Shown here: positions 39,401 to 48,400 of the stretch, in pieces
Position numbering within the stretch: the first letter of the stretch is position 1
How the letters are laid out: every line of letters begins with the position of its first letter
Assembly (NCBI GenBank): GCA_002633005.1
Contig: NMRA01000121.1
Span: 280,847-344,846, forward strand
From: Phoronis australis
Lineage: Eukaryota > Phoronida > Phoronidae
DNA: 64,000 nt
Direction: 5' to 3'
Translations under genes and position numbers: made by a program
The notes under the pieces: generated by a model
Database searches by the model: none
What the model was told of the DNA's origin: nothing
The model's input: only the letters and a program-made list of their open reading frames with translations

Positions 39401-42400
39401 TTAGAATGCAAAAATCGACTAGGTCAATCACCATAGCCAACCAATGCATTATATATGGTGAGACATGCTCCACCCATCCTGTAGTCATGAATTCTGTCAC
39501 TCATCTGCTGCCATAAAGCTCAGGGTCCATCACACAAACGCACTGGAGTTTTAAACATTTTCAGTTCAGGACACAGTACAGGCAAAGATATTATAAAATC
39601 TTTAGTACAGGGGAAAAGGGATTTTTTCAAATTTATCACAAAACGTAATCGTTCGGGTTAACGCCCATGCTCAGTTAACCGCCCACCCCCTACTTTAGGT
39701 GAATTTCGATTTAACCGCCCACTGCTCGGTTAACCGCCCCCCTGCTATTTTTGAAGATTTCCAATTAACCGCCCACTGCTCGGTTAACCGCCCATCCCCT
39801 ACTTTTGACGATTGGTGATTACCGCCCTGTGCTAATAGGAAACGCGAATCCCCGACCTTTTAGATTAAGATCGATGATAACATTGAGTGCAACGACGGCC
39901 TCAGAGACCGCGGTTTAGCAATGTGAATTATGATACCAGTAACAAATTATTGTAACGGGTCATCGATTAACTTCAAAATGTAATACTTGAACACTTTGTC
40001 ACTTTCTTTTCTTCTCATGTTCGCAAACTTTAGGAACCGCGCTGGCGTCTACANGAAATCATATTAAAGGGACAGAATGCTTATATAGCCCTTCATTGCA
40101 TGCAACTATCTCCAATTTGTATTGCGTGAAATTTAGGAAATATGTACCACACCACGTAGAAAGCCTTTGAGAAAAAAGGAAAATGTCAATTTTAACAAAA
40201 TAAAGAATTGTGTTCCCAATTCACTTGTTCAAAAGGAAAAAAAATCAGTCATTACCGAGCATGCAGAACATTACCAATTTTCTGTTCAACGAAAAAAAAA
40301 AACGCCCAAGGGGATGAAACTGCAAGTTTTTCACTTGAAGGTATGTTGCTCATTTCATTTTCAGTTCTTGCCAATTATGCATTGTTTGTAAAGGCCATGA
40401 CTTTCATTTGCATCCTCCCAGAATGAGATTTCTTAATTTTGGCGACCTCAGATCCCCTGTTTGGCAATCTCGGAATTTCTACAGGTGGATAAGGCTAACC
40501 CTGGAGCCCTGTATTGGAAAAACAAATTGTTTAGAAATTACATATTTATCACCAAGAATACCAGGAAGGCAGTAATGATTATTAATCATTCCCAAGAGAA
40601 CTTTGAAGACCAAGCAGCAGCCCATTGAGCCCAGTATAAACAATCTGCATGGATGGTCAGTCATCCCATCAACCTCAGGCTGGGAAGTCAGGCCAATAAC
40701 GAGCAACCAAGGAGACTCAGTGATGGGCCTTGTCTGGCCTTGTCTGCACTCTCTCAATTCATTGGTGTACAATATCAGTACCACTGCCACAGAGATGTTC
40801 CAACACCATTTTTAGAGCTTCGAAATTTTGTATGAAGTCATACACTATCCTCCAAGTGTGTAGACAATGGTTCAGAAATCATAGTCAAAGAAAAATGGAA
40901 AAAGTTATTACACGTTGAGAATAATGGTCAATGACAACTATGGAAATTCTGTTTAAGACAACTATAATTGGTAAAATTAGTGTCAAAAGTGACCACATTG
41001 TTGTGAATACTCAAAATTTTACCATTTTTTTTCTGTGGCATGTTAACTTTCCTTTATTTTGTTTAGACATTTGATCATAAAACATTCCATGTGTGTAAAT
41101 TTTTACTGTACAATGAATTTGACTTTTTCAAATACCATATTTCACCAAACTCCATTGGTAAAATAAGTCGTGGCAACACTGGCTAAATTGTGATACCAAC
41201 CTTTACCAGAAATGTGGCAGAGTAATATTATATACATGAGGTCTGTGGGGAAATAGTTCATCAAAAGAGGACTCAAACTGAGATACAATTGTATGCAAGC
41301 AGGGCGTACACTTTTGTATCCTTGTGTACTTATTGATGTATGCGCACCTTGAAACACACCCAAGGTCAGTTTCTGTTTCAGTGGTAAAATGATGACACAT
41401 TCAATTGAGTGTTCACATCTGTGAAGATCCAACTATATTCTCTATAGTAAATACATAGAGGCTGAGGTTGGCCAGTAGTGAAATGTATTACATAAACACA
41501 GAAAAATCAGGAACCCCAACTGGCGGGGAATCGAACCATAGGTCTCTATATTCTCAACTGAGTATTCACATCTGTGAGGATTCAAAATATTCTCAATTTA
41601 GCGTACACATCTGTGAAGATTCAACTATATTCTCAATTTAGTGTACACATCTGTGCAGATTCACTATATTCTAAATTTAGTGTACACATCTGTGACATTC
41701 AACTATATTCTCAATTTAGTGTACACATCTGCGATATTCAACTATATTCTCAATTTAGTGTACACATCTGTGCAGATTCGCAATATTCTCACTTTAGTGA
41801 ACACATCTGTGAAGATCCAACTATATTCTCAATTTAGTGTACACATCTGTGCAGATTCGCTATATTCTCACTTTAGTGAACACAACTGTGAAGATTCACT
41901 ATATTCTCACTTTAGTGAACACATCTGTGAAGATTCACTATATTCTCACTTAAGTGAACACATCTGTGCAGATTCACTATATTCTCACTTTAGTGAACAC
42001 ATCTGTGCAGATTCACTATATTCTCAATTTAGTGTACACATCTGTGAAGATTCATTATATTCTCACTTTAGTGAACACATCTGTGAAGATTCACTATATT
42101 CTCACTTTAGTGAACACATCTGTGCAGATTCACTATATTCTCAATTTAGTGTACACATCTGTGAAGATCCAACTATATTCTCAATTTAGCGTACACATCT
42201 GTGAAGATCCAGTTAATAAATAAACCTGAATTTAGAGAACATTTCAGTGAATATCCAACTAATAAATAAACCTGGATTTAGTGAACACTTCTCTGATGAT
42301 CCAATTATAATTACCAGAATTTTGTGAATACTTATGCAAAGAATCAACTATAGACATCTAAATAAAATGTACACTTCTACGAAGATATACTTTGGGAGCA

Positions 42401-45400
42401 ACTTTTCCAATAAGCAGAATTGATTAAACGCACAACACTTTTCGTTGTTGTTGTATAAAGAGCCATAGACACCTGAATTTGGTGAACACTCCTGCAAACA
42501 TCTAAAGACAATCACTCTCATATGCTGCAAATTTCCATCAGAAAGTAACTGAATATAAAAATTATGATTATTGCACTTACTACAGTGTTATGATATTCTA
42601 TGAAGTTTTTGACTTCATTATTCCCTGATAATCAAAGTATAAAAGCAACCAGAATTAAAGATCATCCCATGGTCTAGAGAAACAGTGAGTGACATCTAAT
42701 TATAATCAAAACTCTGGGCAATGAGTCACACACACTAGATCTTGAAATGGGCCATAGGTCATAGGTCAGAGTCAAAAGCTTGTGTATGTACTTCCAGACT
42801 AAAATGGGAGGTACAAGTATTTTAAGTGGACTTTTGGTGGAGGAAAGGAAGAAGGCACATAATAAAAAGGTCAAACTTTACAAGCAGGAGTAATCTTATA
42901 GATTCAGTGATTACTGATAAATGAATTGCAAGTATGGAGCTTCAAAGTTCATTCATGGAATAATCAAACTCAAAGAGAGTCAAAACACATTGACTGGAAG
43001 TCACCTTAAAAACCAAAGTTTAGTAAATCAAAAAGAGAGGAAAACATAAAATCAAACTAAAACAGCTACAGAAATGTAACCTTGTACACTAAATATCTAG
43101 ATAAATGATTGTCTTAAAAGGGTTAAGCAAATAATTCAAATGCTACATGATATCTAGGCCAAGACAGCAAACATCACACTGGTATCTATTCAGGAAATAA
43201 ATCGTTTATTTGTACTGAACCCCGAGGTAAAACTGAAACTCTCAATGACACCTTTATAGCAAATGTTTCATCACAGAACTTTGAATCTTAAGAAGTAAAG
43301 AGCTTAAATTGCCAAATCATATACGCGTGTGCATGTACATTGGAAAGAAATCAAGTTACACTTTGGCAAGACAAACAACATGGTCAGCCAGAGTTATTTT
43401 AGAAATAATATAGATCGTAAGAGAAATGGAAATTCTGGTTCACATGATAACTTCAAATAACATTTTGCTAAGCACCCTAAGATTTTAAATTTGCCATTCA
43501 GCAAAATGATTACTGGAACTGTTTAACAAAATTTATAAAAAATATGACACAAGAATAATTAGTATTTTACTTTTAATTTACTTGTGCAAGTTATTTTAAT
43601 TTCAAAATCTCCTGAGACAAAAAATTAAGTTAATGAAGAAGGGAGATACAGGGGACATAATGTATATTGTTAAACGCTAACCAAACATACCTGTGATCGT
43701 GGTATCTTTGCAGACATCAAATACATGCGGCAAGGGGACATAACCTGTACAGAGATGAAAATAATGAGCACCTGAAGACAGACAGGGTATAAGTACAAGA
43801 CTATCACTATTCACCAAAAAGTGTTTCCACATTTAGTCTCAGAACACTGTAGTAGATACTGATATAAACAAAAGCAATACAAAGCATCGATATGGACACA
43901 CCTTGTGCATCGCACCAAGTGTAGATTCAACGGATGATCATTGTTCTAAACATTCTCACAAAAGGGAGCAATGCTGGTAATGTTAAATAACATTTAGGGG
44001 GTGCAAAGCAAGTTAGAAATGCCAAAAAAACTGACAGGAAAGTAATAACAAAAAATTGTTAAAGAAATGGTTGCTAGGTGGTTTACAATACATCCAGTCC
44101 ATCTGAAAATGAATAAGTGTCACTGCTTTTGTGAAAAAAAATTTCATGAAAATCTGCCAAAGAACTTTGAAGACATAGAGGAAAACGTAAAAAATCAATG
44201 ACTACAACTCAGTTTTCTAAAAAGTGGGGTTAAACCATAATTCTAGCAAGTAGCATACGTGGAACAAAGACTAGAGTCAAATGATGCGCGTATTTCAAGA
44301 TCAATGGAATAAAGACTCAAGCTTCAAAAGCACGACACATCAATCATCTCAAATGAACAGAACAAAACTGTGGCCAGTTACCTTGAATCTAAGTGAATGT
44401 TACTAAAGATAAGAAGATATGTTAGCTCTCGAGTTCCTATTTCAACATTGAATTGACAAGACAATTTAAAAATTTTAGATCATTGACATTGAATGTAAAT
44501 TCAACATTTTGGTTTCTCATTTGCTGTATCTAATTTAAACAGTTCCTACCATGGTCACTAGTGCTAAATGCAACAGGGAATTGTTTCTATTAGGGTATTT
44601 AAAGCTTTTCTTAATAAAATTAACGTGAAAATTGGAAAACAAAAAATCGGTGCAACGTAAGGGGCGGGAGATATGTCCATCAGTCTGGCAAAGTTACTTG
44701 CAATGGATTTGATCCAATTGTGAACAAATGTTTGTAGAATTCAGACTTGAGGGGAATTTTTTAATTACTTGAGGGGAATGTTTGAGCCTCATTAGGGGAA
44801 CTTCGCGTGATTTTTCAATATTTTTCAGAGGAGAATGAAGCTGATATTCGGCCAAAAAATCAAAAAATTGAGAGCCTTTATGATAACAAAAACTAACATC
44901 GTGGGAAAATGCTCCACTCGACTGGCAATGTTGAATATAGAACACAAGATCACAATCGTGCATTCTATAAATGACTTCACATGGTGGGAAATTAGAAAAT
45001 TTATAAAATTTCACTTTAAAATTTTAAATTTCCTGTTTATTTCATCATACTAAAGAAGCTGATTCAGTTTGATTTGATCAGCTACATCCACTAACTACAC
45101 AAATCAAAATAATTTCACAAACAAGTTGTCTCACCAGAATGCGTTCATCAAGTTTATCTGGTTTTAGTTCTACTCTCAACCTCCTCATTGAGACGGCCTT
45201 CACCTTGCTGCCCAGTGCATCACGAACACTACCTGAAATCATACATAATCATATCAAAGTGGATTTAGGAAGGAGCTAAAAATGAACATTGTCACCATGC
45301 CATTTCTAGGACTTAGGGGACATGTTCATTGAATCAAAATTTGTGATAGTCCCCTAATATGACATCCTAGATAAGCCAGTATACTGTTGTGTCGGACAGA

Positions 45401-48400
45401 TATATACCCTCCCAATATGTCAGGAATTTAGTGAATTGGAAATTGGCGAATTTTGACTATTTGTTGACATTATTTTGTGAGAAGATGAGCTGTAAGTGTC
45501 ATAGTAGGACCTGCATATAGGTCAGCAATATAGGTCAGCAATATAGGTCAGCAATGTGGGTCAGCAGCCTCGAGCTGCTATACATAAAGCAGCATCACAC
45601 CAGAAGGTGTTTTCTGTCAATAAACCCAAGTTTTGATTTAGGCCACTGACCATTATAAAATTGATCTCAAATCGGTCGTTTGTCAAAACAAGTATGATTT
45701 CTGTGCTTGGAAAGAGCTGTCAGTTTGTTATTTGCTCAGAGTGAACTGATAAATCTTCAGCCTAGAGAGTGAAGGACAACACACGATAATATTAAGTGGT
45801 CTGACTCAAAACGTTTTTTGATAGATTATACTAGGGATATTCCTGACCAGGTTTGAATCTGTGCCCTTTGGGCACACCTGATGATAAAAAGTGTGCCTTT
45901 TTCAAAAAGTTGTGCCCAGAAGTGGTAACATATGAAACAGAAACTTCAACGGTAATCGAAATAAGAACAAAGTCATGTTTTACCTGACTGGCTGTAAGTT
46001 GAATGGAATCTTGCATTTTTGGAAGAGTAATGTGCTTTATGCTGCAATATACTTGTGCTTTTTTATTTTTGTATGCGCTTATGATGCAAAGGCGCAGTCC
46101 AGAAATATCCCCTGCAGATACCATGACTTAAATCTCACTGTAAGCGACACCAATTCACGAGACCTGCCCATTTCAAAAGTACAAGTATGTAGCAACACCA
46201 CCAACAGAAAGTTACCAACTAACTTGGGTGAGTACACCATTGATTCCACTTCGTGTAAATCACTTTTTTCCCTTTACCGGGTACAATTAAGGGTTCAAAT
46301 TTTAGACAAACTGAAAGCTATCTTGGTCATATTCATTAAGTTGTGATCACCTTGGGTAAATCTGTCAAATGTCAAACAGAAGGAGACCTTTACAGGTACA
46401 GCATTCCAAGGGTGTGACTCGTGATTCTCTTTTGTTCAGAGATTCTCCACAGCTTTACATAGTATGTACCATGTAACATGCATGACTCAAACATTTGGAA
46501 AAACATTCTCTGAGCAAGGCAAGAGAATTTTGCGATAACCTATGACACAGGCTGGATCATTTTAGTTTCGGAAGATTGTCCAAAGTTACACATGACAAAT
46601 TCACCCAAGGTTGAGAGCGGTGGTCAAAATACCATAACTGAGCTACACATTCACAGAAATGAGCTACACACTCACAGAATACTGCAGAACTTTGTTCTAG
46701 ACACTCAGAGTAACAGTAACTATAAAAACAATTTGCTACAAATATTCAGTTTTAGTGAATGATTCATCACATTTATACACAAGTAAGACCATTCAAAACT
46801 AAACAACTAAATAAAATTTACAGGCAGTAAATAAAATTCTTCAAGGTTGGGTTGTATAGAGATTAGCAAAGTTCTGCAAATCCACTGGACTTCTAAGTCT
46901 TTATTGATAATCTATTTTGAAGATGTTAAGCTGTTGCTTCAAAAGGTCAAATGTTGTTTTTGTAACTACCAAGCTTAAAAGGTATGAGGATAAGACCAGA
47001 CTTGACATGGAGGACAATAGCAACTTCTAGTTGTCCAAAAGTTTTGAAGACCACTTTCACATAATNTCTGTGCCCTTTGGGCACACCTGATGATAAAAAG
47101 TGTGCTTTTTTTCAAAAAGTTGTGCGTAGCAGTGGTAACATATGAAACAGAAACTTCAACGGTAATCGAAATAAGAACAAAGTCATGTTTTACCCGACTG
47201 GCTGTAAGTTGAATGGAATCTTGCATTTTTGGAAGAGTAATGAGCTTTAAAAGATGCGCCCAGGGGCGCACTGCTGCAATATACTTATGCTTTTTTATTT
47301 TTGAATGCGCTTATGGTGCAAAGGCACAGTCCAGAAATATCCCCTGTAGATACCATGACTTAAATCTCACTGTAAGCGACACCAATTCACGAGACCCGCC
47401 CATGTCATATTTCAAAAGTACAAGTATGTAGCAACACCACCAACAGAAAGTTACCAACTAACTTGGGTGAGTACACCATTGATTACACTTTTTCCCTTTA
47501 CCGGGTACAATTAAGACTTCAAAGTTTAGATAATCTAAAAGCTATCTTGGTCATATTCATTAAGTTGTGATCACCTTGGGTAAATCTGTCAAATGTCAAA
47601 CAGAAGGAGACCTTTACAGGTACAGCATTCCAAGGGTGTGACTCATGATTCTGTTTTGTTCAGAGATTCTCCACATCTTTACATAGTATGTACCATATAA
47701 CATGCATGACTCAAACATTTGGAAAAACGTTCTCTGAACAGGGCAAGAGAATTTTGCGATAACCTATGACACAGGCTGGATCATTTTAGTTTCGGAAGAT
47801 TGTCCAAAGTTACACATGACAAATTCACCCAAGGTTGAGAGCGGTGGTCAAAATACCATAACTGAGCTACACATTCACAGAAATGAGCTACACACTCACA
47901 GAATACTGCAGAACTTTGTTCTAGACACTCAGAGTAACAGTAACTATAAAAACAATTTGCTACAAATATTCAGTTTTAGTGAATGATTCATCACATTTAT
48001 ACACAAGTAAGACCATTCAAAACTAAACAACTAAATAAAATTTACAGGCAGTAAATAAAATTCTTCAAGGTTGGGTTGTATAGAGATTAGCAAAGTTCTG
48101 CAAATCCACTGGACTTCTAAGTCTTTATTGATAATCTATTTTGAAGATGTTAAGCTGTTGCTTCAAAAGGTCAAATGTTGTTTTTGTAACTACCAAGCTT
48201 AAAAGGTATGTGGATAAGACCAGACTTGACATGGAGGGCAATAGCAACTTCTAGTTGTCCAAAAGTTTTGAAGACCACTTTCACATAATCAATAACAGGC
48301 ACTATTCAGTAATTGGTTGGTTCACAAAGTCATTGCTCAATAAAAGTGATCATTAACAAGTTAATGCAAGGATTGACGTTGTTAGTTATTTGGGTTATGT

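Larger units (their letters stand above)
34142..43690. other. CARMIL intron 3 (9.5 kb), repeats only
   Basis: Exons 3 and 4 join in frame within the PH domain. Contents recognised: two TTAACCGCCCA elements (37294-37456, 39644-39826), a 39-bp tandem array (41567-42212), an unknown base at 40054, and a dispersed segment (38320-38510) related to 53190-53400. Otherwise AT-rich sequence without coding signal. Confidence 0.7.

Noticed and set aside
41641-42189. 182-residue plus-strand frame
   Set aside because: It consists only of 13-codon copies of the 39-bp minisatellite; no homology, no splice or start context.
46975-47271. Frames in the 1.2-kb duplication (also 45831-46346, 47213-47431)
   Set aside because: They occur in both copies but differ by indels, have no homology I recognise, and one crosses the unknown base at 47066.
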